DNA of 64,000 bases from Entomortierella parvispora (lineage: Eukaryota; Mortierellomycota; Mortierellomycetes; Mortierellales; Mortierellaceae), in assembly GCA_963573315.1 (NCBI GenBank), contig OY752152.1, forward strand, positions 310,001 to 374,000, written 5' to 3'. Of the stretch, positions 1-8,114 are shown piece by piece (positions within the stretch are counted from its first letter, which is position 1; every line of letters starts with the position of its first letter). A program made the position numbers and the translations under genes. Under the pieces are notes generated by a model, which saw only the letters and a program-made list of their open reading frames with translations, made no database searches and was not told where the DNA came from.

Positions 1-3
1 GCC

Positions 4-1245
4 ATGAACAAAGCTCGTGTCGTCTTGCCAGATTCGTGGCTGCGCCTTTGGAAGGAGCTACCAGAGCGCTTCATCAACAGGCAGCTCAACGATCAGTTCA
101 CTCGCGAGATTGAACCACTGAACGTCGACGCCATCTACATAAGGTGCCGTGATGACTCGCATGCCTTTATAAAGACCAAGAGCATCGTTTTCTGCATAGC
201 GCAGGCCTGCATCGACTTTGACCGTGTGATCGCACAAGAAATGCCAGAACCGGAGCCGCTGCCCGATCCAGTGCAGAGTGCGATGAAGCGCTTTGCCGAG
301 CTCTGTCGCTGTCCAGACTATTGTGCGCTTGCAGACATGAGTCTTACAGCATCCGTCTTGATGAACGATGACGCTGACGTGCTCAACTGCACGTTCGACG
401 ACTTCAAGCTGATCTGTCCAGTCAACAATGCGCCCACCCATGAGGAGGAAGAGAGGAACGACCTCGAACCTGCGCGCATCCGTGGCCAAGCTGAGAACAG
501 ATTCCATAACACGCCTACGATGATGGAGTACCGCGTTAGCGATTTGGTCGACATTGTCGCCAACACCCAGCGCGCGATTCACGATTATCGGTTGTCGTCA
601 TCGACCAAGGAGCAGGACCAGCTGATGGCCGAGATATTGCACCAAATTGAGAGAGCCAAAACGTCGTTCAAGCGACTGTACAAGGGCTTCGCGTTGCTCT
701 CTCGGAAAACTGTTGATCCAGTTGTCTGGCATCGTGATATCGTCAAGTACACATCGGGTTACGGTGGTCATCTCGGGCTCTCTGGACCACAAACCCCATG
801 TGTTCACCTGATTGACGCATTCCTCGGCAGAAAGACGTTTGCCACCGAGCTGGGAAAGACGTCAGTCAAGGCGTTCCAGCAGACTCAATATAACCACCAA
901 TGCTTCATTCTGAGCGTCGCAAACGGTCCATAGTTGCGAAGCTTTGCTGAAGAATGCTCGGCACTGCGCACAGACCACCCGGTGACTGTGGCGTTCAACG
1001 ATCTAGTCGACTCGTATACCAAAGGTTTTCTGGCGATTCACAAAGGTCGAGCTGTTGAGTTTGCCAAGACAGGTTTTGCCGAAGCCGGACCACGAGAATT
1101 CACGGCCAAAACCGAGTATGAATGGCCCGCCCCCGAAAACGTTGTCAGCAAGCTAAAGCGCTTTTTTGACGAAGCCGTACGAGAGCGCGATCAAATCAAG
1201 GTTACTAAGAAGCCCGACTCTGAACGCTGTGGACGTGAACCATAA
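4..1245 (+). pseudogene. IDO-superfamily (PrnB/DUF1864-like) heme protein, broken by one in-frame stop
   Basis: The frame from the ATG at 4 runs to a TAG at 931-933 and continues in the same frame to the TAA at 1243-1245 with no other stop. The C-terminal half looks like the indoleamine 2,3-dioxygenase superfamily: a serine/glycine-rich SGPQTP segment followed by LIDAFLGR (about residues 260-275), then after the stop a conserved-looking helix ending in AIHKGR, whose His (codon 1039-1041) fits the proximal heme ligand. Translation ending at 931 would lose that ligand, so the shorter product should not bind heme normally. No splice signals could remove the stop. The gene may start upstream of the window. 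It could also be a sequencing error or an allele. Family assignment is from motif recognition only and is moderately sure; the substrate is unknown. Confidence 0.55.
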
Positions 1246-1344
1246 GTTCATTGCACTCTATCGAAACTCAAGCCCTAGATGAAGTAGTCAAGACCGATTT
1301 TTCGGGATGTGGCAGCCCTGGTCTACTTGCTTAATAATAAAAAC

Positions 1345-1376
<32 letters not shown>

Positions 1377-1713
1377 GTTGGAAAATTTGAAAGCACGGTA
1401 CGGGCCTCAAAACGCGAAACGCGACGGAGAGGAGAGTAGAAATCAGAGAATTCCTCGCAGCTTGATGGCTCCGTACGGCGCTATCTTGGTCTGCGGATTG
1501 TTTTCTTCCCCCTGAACAAAAAAGCAAGTTACACAACTTTTGTGCCAATCAACTCCAAGAAATTAAAATGAGGGGTGCGCCTTTTGTTTCCCTTCTTGCT
1601 TTGTGACATTCATTATTCTCATTCTCATTCCCATTCACATTCGGCCATTTGAACACTTCTTCCCCCCCAACACAGCTACACACAGGCACGCACGAACAGA
1701 GTCTTAGCAAGTA
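1246..1713. other. Intergenic, with a 30-nt poly(A) tract
   Basis: There is no gene here. An AATAAA at 1336-1341 is followed at once by an uninterrupted run of 30 A at 1346-1375. The run could be the fossil poly(A) tail of a retroposed copy of the broken upstream frame, or a simple homopolymer. The last 100 bases are the probable 5' leader of the MYND gene. Confidence 0.6.
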
Positions 1714-2175
1714 ATGGTGCGTCATCAGAAACGCCTCGGGGTCACCGATATTGCCTGGGGCTACGATGAAGGATTGAAAGGATACTTTTTGACCATCGCA
1801 GACGAGCGTCTGGAGTGGCGAGAAGGGCAGAGCGAAGAAGTCAACAAGATCATTGAAAAGGTGTCCAGCAGTCAGGAAGGCAATTATTTTGACCTGAATA
1901 CCTACCCTGTCGGCGGGTTCGGATACAAAGTCTCGCAACAGACCATGTTCACGTTTATGAGGCGGTACGGAATCAATCCTGAAAAGATCGGCAAGGCCAT
2001 GACAGTGGATGAGGACAATCCAAAGATATGTGCTCAAGTGGGCTGCCGAGCGCTGGAGATAGAGGGTCTTTCCCCACACAAGAGATGTGCCAGGTGCAAA
2101 AGTGTTTGGTACTGCACCAGGAGTTGCCAGGTTGCGGACTGGAAAACGCACAAGGACAATTGTATCGAGAATTGA
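1714..2175 (+). CDS. MYND-type zinc finger protein
   Basis: A single-exon protein of 153 aa. The C-terminal 45 residues form a MYND zinc finger with all eight ligands in the usual order: C106, C111, C125, C128, C134, C138, H146 and C150. MYND fingers bind proline-rich peptides and serve as protein-protein interaction modules, often in chromatin or signalling proteins. The N-terminal 100 residues contain no domain I recognise; no SET or ankyrin region is present, so this is not a SMYD-type methyltransferase. The start is the first ATG after a CA-rich leader, and the stop directly follows the finger, so the gene looks complete. The role is unknown beyond protein binding. Confidence 0.8.
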   Translation: MVRHQKRLGVTDIAWGYDEGLKGYFLTIADERLEWREGQSEEVNKIIEKVSSSQEGNYFDLNTYPVGGFGYKVSQQTMFTFMRRYGINPEKIGKAMTVDEDNPKICAQVGCRALEIEGLSPHKRCARCKSVWYCTRSCQVADWKTHKDNCIEN

Positions 2176-3414
2176 ATATGGAGCTAAAGGACCCCGTGGG
2201 ACTGCACGCTATGAGGGTCATGGAGCATCGATCCAACGGTCATCCGGGCATATAGTCAATAAAAGAGCTTTTATTGACAGCGACGGTGACCATGGAAGTC
2301 TGAAGTTTTCTTTCCTTGGGTGGAGGGGTGATTACCAGCATCGCACCGTGCAGTCTTCAAGGCTAGAGTGATCAAAAGGTATCAGATGATTAACTTGCAT
2401 GCCCACCTCCCATTGTGATCATGGCAATGAGACAGCAGCCCTTTTCAGCTGCTCCCCTCATCGCGCTTGCAAAAGTTAAGAGCAATTGAGCACAGTTCAC
2501 AATGCAAGTCGAGGACACAACTCAAGGGGTGGGGCTGAAAAACAACAGCCGCTCTTGAGCCAGTATTGGGCGGCGATCGATTTTTAGCCACCAAGACGCG
2601 TGCGCCACGAGCAGGAAACATGTCAGGAAACCATCCTGCAAATACCGCCTGCTCAAAGTACGACTGACCAACCCTTTTTGCAGATCGAGATTGGAGGTAT
2701 TTCCGAGATGCTTTTAACCACTGCCAACTCGCTGTCAGCCACGCGGGGATCTTATTGATGGAACCGCGGATGTTGCAATTGGGTGGCACGCAACACTCTC
2801 TGGGTGTTCAAAGAACATGTACTGAAATCATAGCGTGCCTCGTCATGTTCGCTCTCGCTCTTTAACACGTCCATTGAATCTGGAGCGAGGCTGACCGCCA
2901 CTGCTGCCACAACCAACTGGCCTTATATACTTTCCAAAGATGGTCATGGTATGAGTCGAAATACCTCGAGGATAGACTGGAGCAAGCAATAAAGACGATG
3001 CATTGATCGGCGTTTGGCACTTGAGAGGCGATCTCTCTTCTTCTGTCGCGTCCTTTCACCCTTCGAGTGAAGCTGGTGGCTACTACGAAAAAAAGTGGTT
3101 TGAGTCTGTTGGATCATCGAGTGAGCGCAAAAGAACCGTGCCCTTGAAGAGAACAAAGATCAAGGAGCTCGCACCCCTAAACTAAACTGCCTTGGAACCT
3201 GTGCTGACAGCATTGACCATCTATCTTTCCCCCTTTTGCGCATGGAACGCTCTTCTCGAGTACACTCCTTAAGGCATCAAGGCAATGGTCTCTTCCACTC
3301 GTTTTCTGCGCGTGATGCATTCTCCCCCCCCCCCCCCCCCCCCTCTTTTCATAACTTGCCTCATCGTCTTCCTTTGTGCTCCAACCCTAACCCTTGTCAT
3401 CGTTTGTTCTTTCC
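2176..3414. other. Intergenic region with a poly(C) tract
   Basis: No convincing gene is seen on either strand; the open frames are short, lack recognisable domains and overlap each other. A run of 20 C lies at 3324-3343, in the likely promoter or leader of the 3CxxC gene. Confidence 0.6.
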
Positions 3415-4182
3415 ATGGATCAATCAACTGTCCCACCTCGAAGCATTATTGGCACTTTCTATAGCGATCTATTGAGACTTGACATCGATGAATTGAAGGC
3501 CATTAACATCGCAGAACATCCCAAGTGGGAAAGGAGGGTTATTGATGCCGAGCGGAAGAGGCGCAAAGACAACGGTGATAATGCGCCCTCCAAAGCGGAG
3601 AGGAGCCGAATCTTATCATTCGGTGAGGGCAAAACCACTGCCACCGCAGTAGTTGTCGCTAGTAATGAGACACTTACGAGACCCAAAGCCAGACGGACTC
3701 GCAAGAAACAAACGCCAAAAGAGGCAAGGAGAGAGATTGATGGAGAATCGTTACACGACCATGTCACCGACATTCTCGATTACAATGTCACCTATGACAA
3801 GTATCTAAATCCATCGATGGAGAGGAGCCTGTCCATTTTTGGCACCATGCAATGTCAAAAGTCCGACTGTCGAAACCGCTGGGTTTCTGGTATCTGTGCA
3901 ACGGTCCTCGAGTTCTCACGGTCGAGCAAGTCTTATCGCACAACGATTCACTCTCAGAAGTGTCGAGATTGCTTCGAGTATGCAGAGCCGACGCTTGATC
4001 CAGATTCTTACTCCAAAAAAGTGACATGGGTTCTGGACCTTTGGACTGGCCACAGAGAAGCAGTTCCGCCCGCCACACGAGCAAGTCCCAGTGGACCCCA
4101 TGAGGAGAATCTGTGCCACGCGTGCAGTGTGGACAAGTGCCCATGGAAGAAGAGGGAATATGGAGAAGTGAGAGAGGAGTAA
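3415..4182 (+). CDS. 3CxxC-type zinc-binding domain protein
   Basis: An intronless 255-aa protein. I chose the ATG at 3415; the frame extends upstream only with non-ATG codons. Residues about 10-130 are basic and probably disordered (several KR/RK clusters that could act as nuclear localisation signals). Residues about 140-245 match the fungal 3CxxC zinc-binding domain: a GTMQCQ lead-in with a C-x4-C pair, the CRNRWVSG motif, an internal CRDC pair, and a final LCHAC pair followed by a cysteine four residues later. The domain is shared with vertebrate receptor-transporting proteins, where it binds zinc; its function in fungi is not established. It is complete, with a conventional stop. Confidence 0.8.
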   Translation: MDQSTVPPRSIIGTFYSDLLRLDIDELKAINIAEHPKWERRVIDAERKRRKDNGDNAPSKAERSRILSFGEGKTTATAVVVASNETLTRPKARRTRKKQTPKEARREIDGESLHDHVTDILDYNVTYDKYLNPSMERSLSIFGTMQCQKSDCRNRWVSGICATVLEFSRSSKSYRTTIHSQKCRDCFEYAEPTLDPDSYSKKVTWVLDLWTGHREAVPPATRASPSGPHEENLCHACSVDKCPWKKREYGEVREE

Positions 4183-5273
4183 TGGTGTCCCTGGCGCCTT
4201 CACTTTTCTTGCCCACCCGGTGGCCCATGCCCACTTCGCCCCGCGCATCTTGTTTACACTATGCCACCAAGGTGTCCCTGATCAAATAAATCTACGCGAT
4301 CATACTGTACCAGTCCAGTAATCGCCACTTTGAGAGATCAAAGAGCTCTGCCAATGATATCCAGCCTGATATCTAATATTACGCAAGAGAAAAGTGCAAG
4401 GGTGTCAAGGCAGAGCTTTCACAGTACAGCTGCAGTTGATCTTTTAGGGACTTCCGAATGCAAGCGAAAGCAACTGCTGCTAGCTTCATAAACTAGAAAT
4501 TCAGTGCAAGAGAAAGTTGTATTCCTGCAAACCTTTTTTGAACGACTTCTGTATTTGAACTCTAAAAAAAAAGGAACTGGGAGAGCCTTTGGTCATCGCC
4601 CATCCATTTTCGTGCTTACTGCCCGTGGGGCAGTGACGATTCTGTTGCCCCACATCCCCCCCGAACAATGAACGATGCCCGCCCGTTCCGATCACAATCC
4701 GGCAATAATCTACCCGGTGTGTGTTGTTAGACCACTGCGTGTGAGCCAAATGGCTGCGCGTGGACTCTCAGAAAGGCCCGGCCGCGTGCAAAAAAAGCGG
4801 TCCTTGTCCTTGCATATTTTTTTTGAGTTCAAAGCGATCCGAAAGAAAAAAGAGATCGACCAATTTGGGTGGGGCACACGTTCAAAGTTCCCAGAGTTGA
4901 GAGTCGAACATGTGCAGCTAGTGGGAAATAGTTGACACGGTCAAATCGGCGGCCCGTTCTCACCCATGGCCATGATGGCACAGGTCCCTCTCTTAGAGAC
5001 GTCAATGAGGTGGAGTGCATTTCCATTGGCCGGCTCTACTTTTTGCCTCTTTTAGCCCCTGTGAAAATATTTATGTCCCGCTGACATCGCGTCCACTGCT
5101 CCTCTTCGATCATCGCCCCTCACCAGTGAGTAGAAACGGACAAGAACCACAGGCGCTTTGCTTGAGCTTCAGCAAGTGGACGGGACTCGGCACCAGCCCA
5201 CTCCACAACGAAAATATTCCCTCAGACGTAGGCTCACAGTCCAGTCACTGTCGCTTTCCTGTGGAGGAAAAGG
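4183..5273. other. Intergenic region upstream of the asparagine synthetase gene
   Basis: No gene is recognised. The region contains AT-rich and homopolymer stretches and leads into the TATA box of the asparagine synthetase gene. Confidence 0.6.
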
Positions 5274-5280
5274 TATAAAA
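5274..5280 (+). promoter_or_regulatory. TATA box of the asparagine synthetase gene
   Basis: TATAAAA lies about 350 bp before the start codon. The leader that follows contains an intron, which accounts for the distance. Confidence 0.65.
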
Positions 5281-5442
5281 GGGAGCACGACGAAACGTTC
5301 ACCGAGCACCAACACAATCCCCACTGACCTTCACCTGCATCCAAAGTTACCCACACAACAAGCCTTACAAGAACTGCCCTCAAGCACCGTTACAAGATCA
5401 CTGGCACAAGAACCAAAGAATCCTCACCCTCAGTTGCAACTT

Positions 5443-5602
5443 GTAAGTTGTACTGCATGATGTCGCTACCTTCCCTCTACACACATAACACCACACATAC
5501 ACCCACATGCACGCATGCACTGTTATTAAAACGCCTGGGCATTGTCTTTTTTAGACCCTTGATATCTGTTGACACGAGTCACTGATTTGATTTTCCCTCA
5601 AG
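5443..5602 (+). other. 5'UTR intron of the asparagine synthetase gene
   Basis: A GTAAGT donor at 5443 and a pyrimidine-rich CCCTCAAG acceptor ending at 5602 frame a 160-bp intron wholly within the leader, 22 bases before the ATG. Its presence shows eukaryotic gene structure around an otherwise bacterial-looking intronless coding region. Confidence 0.6.
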
Positions 5603-5624
5603 CGACAAGAAACACAAGAACAAT

Positions 5625-7469
5625 ATGTGCGGAATCACTGGTTGGCTGTCCTATGGACAAGTCATGAAGAACCAGCGTGACATTCTCCAGCGAATGACAG
5701 ACACGATGGCTCTGCGTGGCCCGGATGCGGAAGGCATCTGGTTTGATGGCCCGGTCGGCCTGGGACATCGTCGACTCACGGTCATCGATCTGGTGGGCGG
5801 CCTTCAGCCGATGGTCGCCAAGCACGGCAGCGAGGGAGAGGTGGCTACCATCACTTACTCCGGTGAAGTCTACAACTTTCAAGACTTGCGTGCCGAACTG
5901 CAGGCGCTTGGCCACCACTTTGATACGAACTGTGATACCGAGGTCGTGCTGCGAGCCTACGTGGAGTGGGGCGAGGACTTTGTCGATCGACTCAATGGCA
6001 TGTACGCCTTCGCCATCTGGGATATTCGCACTCAAGAGTTGCTGCTGATCCGGGATCGCCTGGGTGTGAAGCCGCTTTACTACTTCCAGACCCCAGATGG
6101 CGTCATCTTCGGCTCCGAGCCCAAGGCGCTTCTCGCCAATCCTCAGGTTCCACGCCGTGTCACAGCCAATGGTCTTCGCGAGATTCTCCGATTGGTGAGA
6201 ACGCCAGGCTTTTCGGTGTTTGAGGGAATGCGCGAGGTGATCCCAGGCGAGATTGTGAGGATCAACCGCCAAGGCCTTGTTACTCGTCGCTACTGGCGAT
6301 TGGAGGCGCGCAAGCATGAACACACCCTCGAGCAGACGATCCAACATACCCGCGAACTTCTCGAGGACATTATGGACAGACAGATTGTCTCGGATGTCCC
6401 TCTTTGCAGCTTGCTCTCTGGCGGCCTGGACTCTTCCATCGTCACCTCCCTGGCCTCAAGAAAGCTCCTCAAACGCGGCAAGGAAAACATCCACTCCATT
6501 TCGGTTGACTTTGTTGACCACGGAGCTGAGTTTGTGAGTGACGGTTATCGCGACACACCAGATGCCCCATACGTCAAGGATCTGGTGCAGCACGTCCACT
6601 CCATCCACACAGATGTTATCTTGGATGGTCCGATGATTGCTGATCCCGAGGTACGCAAGAAAGTAATTCGTGCCCTTGATACGCCTCCCTCTTTCGGTGG
6701 CGATCTATGGCCCTCCCTATACTGTCTCTTCGCGGAAGCACGAAAGAGCGCAACCGTGGCTCTCTCTGGAGAAGCGGCGGACGAGTTGTTTTGTGGGTAC
6801 CGCTGGTTCTACGATGAGGGCGCACGCATGGATAACTTCCCTTGGATGTCTGCTGGCAGAATGCTCGAAAGCAAGGCCCTGTTTAAGAAGGAACTGATTG
6901 ACAAGCTGGACCTTGACGGCTTTGTTCGAGAGAGGTACGCTGAGGCACTGGCTGAAGTACCGCACTTGCCTGGAGAAAGCGCAGAAGACCAAAACATGCG
7001 GCGCATGTCGTACCTCAACATCACTCGGTTCATGCGCCTCCTGCTCGATCGTATGGACCGTATGAGCATGGCATCCAGCCTTGAACTGCGTGTTCCGTTT
7101 TGTGACCACCGCCTGATTGAATATGTCTTCAACATCCCCTGGGAGATGAAGACTTTTGACGGCAGAGAAAAGAGCATCTTGCGCGCGGCAGGTCGTGATC
7201 TGTTGCCGGATTCCATCGTCCAGCGTGTCAAGAGCCCTTATCCATCCACGCAGGACCCAGCCTACGAGCAGGAGTTGGTCACTGAAATGGCCAGGATCGC
7301 GGCCGACCCCAGTGCACCAGTCAGGTCATTGCTTGATGACGACCTTGTTCAAGAGGCCCTGCATAAGAAACTCGGCGCTGTTTCTTTGGGGCATGAGCGC
7401 ATGGGCATGGAAATCGCCATTGGTTTGAACACTTGGATGACAGAGTACAACATCACATTGGAACTTTAA
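5625..7469 (+). CDS. asnB: Asparagine synthetase (glutamine-hydrolysing), bacterial AsnB-like
   Basis: A 614-aa protein without coding introns. It converts aspartate, glutamine and ATP to asparagine, glutamate, AMP and PPi. The N-terminal glutaminase domain (about 1-200) starts MCGITGW, leaving Cys2 as the nucleophile after removal of Met1, and keeps the RGPDAEG and GHRRL motifs. The synthetase domain has the PP-loop SGGLDSS at about residues 265-271, the SGEAADELFCGY motif near 385 and the conserved RMDRMSMASSLELRVPF segment near 475. The beginning and overall length resemble bacterial AsnB/AsnH proteins more than fungal Asn1, which I recall as shorter and starting differently; bacterial origin is therefore an inference. 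A TATA box and leader intron show it is expressed as a eukaryotic gene. A decayed homologue lies at 54835-55820. Confidence 0.95.
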   Translation: MCGITGWLSYGQVMKNQRDILQRMTDTMALRGPDAEGIWFDGPVGLGHRRLTVIDLVGGLQPMVAKHGSEGEVATITYSGEVYNFQDLRAELQALGHHFDTNCDTEVVLRAYVEWGEDFVDRLNGMYAFAIWDIRTQELLLIRDRLGVKPLYYFQTPDGVIFGSEPKALLANPQVPRRVTANGLREILRLVRTPGFSVFEGMREVIPGEIVRINRQGLVTRRYWRLEARKHEHTLEQTIQHTRELLEDIMDRQIVSDVPLCSLLSGGLDSSIVTSLASRKLLKRGKENIHSISVDFVDHGAEFVSDGYRDTPDAPYVKDLVQHVHSIHTDVILDGPMIADPEVRKKVIRALDTPPSFGGDLWPSLYCLFAEARKSATVALSGEAADELFCGYRWFYDEGARMDNFPWMSAGRMLESKALFKKELIDKLDLDGFVRERYAEALAEVPHLPGESAEDQNMRRMSYLNITRFMRLLLDRMDRMSMASSLELRVPFCDHRLIEYVFNIPWEMKTFDGREKSILRAAGRDLLPDSIVQRVKSPYPSTQDPAYEQELVTEMARIAADPSAPVRSLLDDDLVQEALHKKLGAVSLGHERMGMEIAIGLNTWMTEYNITLEL

Positions 7470-7802
7470 TTGCTGTCCCCGTCAACGATATTGTGCCCCT
7501 GGGCGCTCGATGAATTTTATCTTAGATCGAAGTTAGTACCAACTGGTAATAAATATCATCAAGTACAGCAGCCATCAGTTGTTTGCGTCCTTCCTCGTTC
7601 CCCCAAGTGCACCGTCACTGGGACATGGGCCCTGGGCCTCGCCGTTAGCGCCTAGCGGCTGGTCCTTTTTTCTAAGGATCTGATCTAAGGTCATGACTCT
7701 TCTAATACCTTGAACCCGGAAGAGAGGGTATTCACATGGCCTGTTCAAACGTGGCCATGTGAAGAGAGACACATTAAATTCTGTCTCATTTTCACCAGAA
7801 TC
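7470..7802. other. Intergenic, with a perfect 11-bp inverted repeat
   Basis: There is no gene. A perfect inverted repeat (arms 7731-7741 and 7753-7763, 11-nt loop) lies 40 bases before the decayed CVNH start. Confidence 0.6.
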
Positions 7803-8012
7803 ATGCACATTTCCATCCTGGCTACGATCGCACTTCTCGGCTCTACCATCCTGGCATCACTAACCATGACATCCTCAAGTCCTGCAAAGAGTAGACTCTT
7901 GGTCAAGATAAGCACACACTCACGGCTAGTCAAAACGGTAAGGGAGTAACATTATGGAACATGACTTTTCACACAAACTACACTGGACAGTAAAACCGCC
8001 CAATTTTTGTCC
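7803..8012 (+). pseudogene. Decayed fragment of a secreted CVNH lectin gene
   Basis: The ATG at 7803 begins a signal peptide (MHISILATIALLGST) nearly identical to that of the intact CVNH gene at 12455. After the signal peptide about 30 bases are missing. The match then resumes at TCCTCAAGTCCTGCAAAG and is lost through frameshifts, with a last matching stretch around 7975-8005 (ACAAACTACACT followed by GACAGTAAAAC). Most of the CVNH fold, including the lectin core, is missing. This is a dead paralogue left by duplication of the 12455 gene or of a common ancestor. Confidence 0.75.
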
Positions 8013-8064
8013 GAGCTCATTAGCTCTGCAGGCTTTTCGTCTGGTTCAACTTTAACAGATAGTA

Positions 8065-8114
8065 GGCCCGATTCATGTGGTGTTTTTTTTATCAGGGAAC
8101 AATTGAATCGGGCC
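8065..8114. repeat. Palindromic repeat copy A
   Basis: Perfect 11-bp arms (8065-8075 and 8104-8114) enclose a T-rich 28-nt loop. About 40 bases of loop plus right arm recur at 13773-13816, downstream of the intact CVNH gene, so this belongs to a dispersed or co-duplicated element. Confidence 0.65.

Noticed and set aside
3324-3343. 20-nt poly(C) tract as a regulatory element
   Set aside because: Simple homopolymer; nothing supports a function.
5598-6347. 249-aa minus-strand open frame
   Set aside because: It lies opposite the glutaminase half of the asparagine synthetase and has no family features; an antisense shadow.
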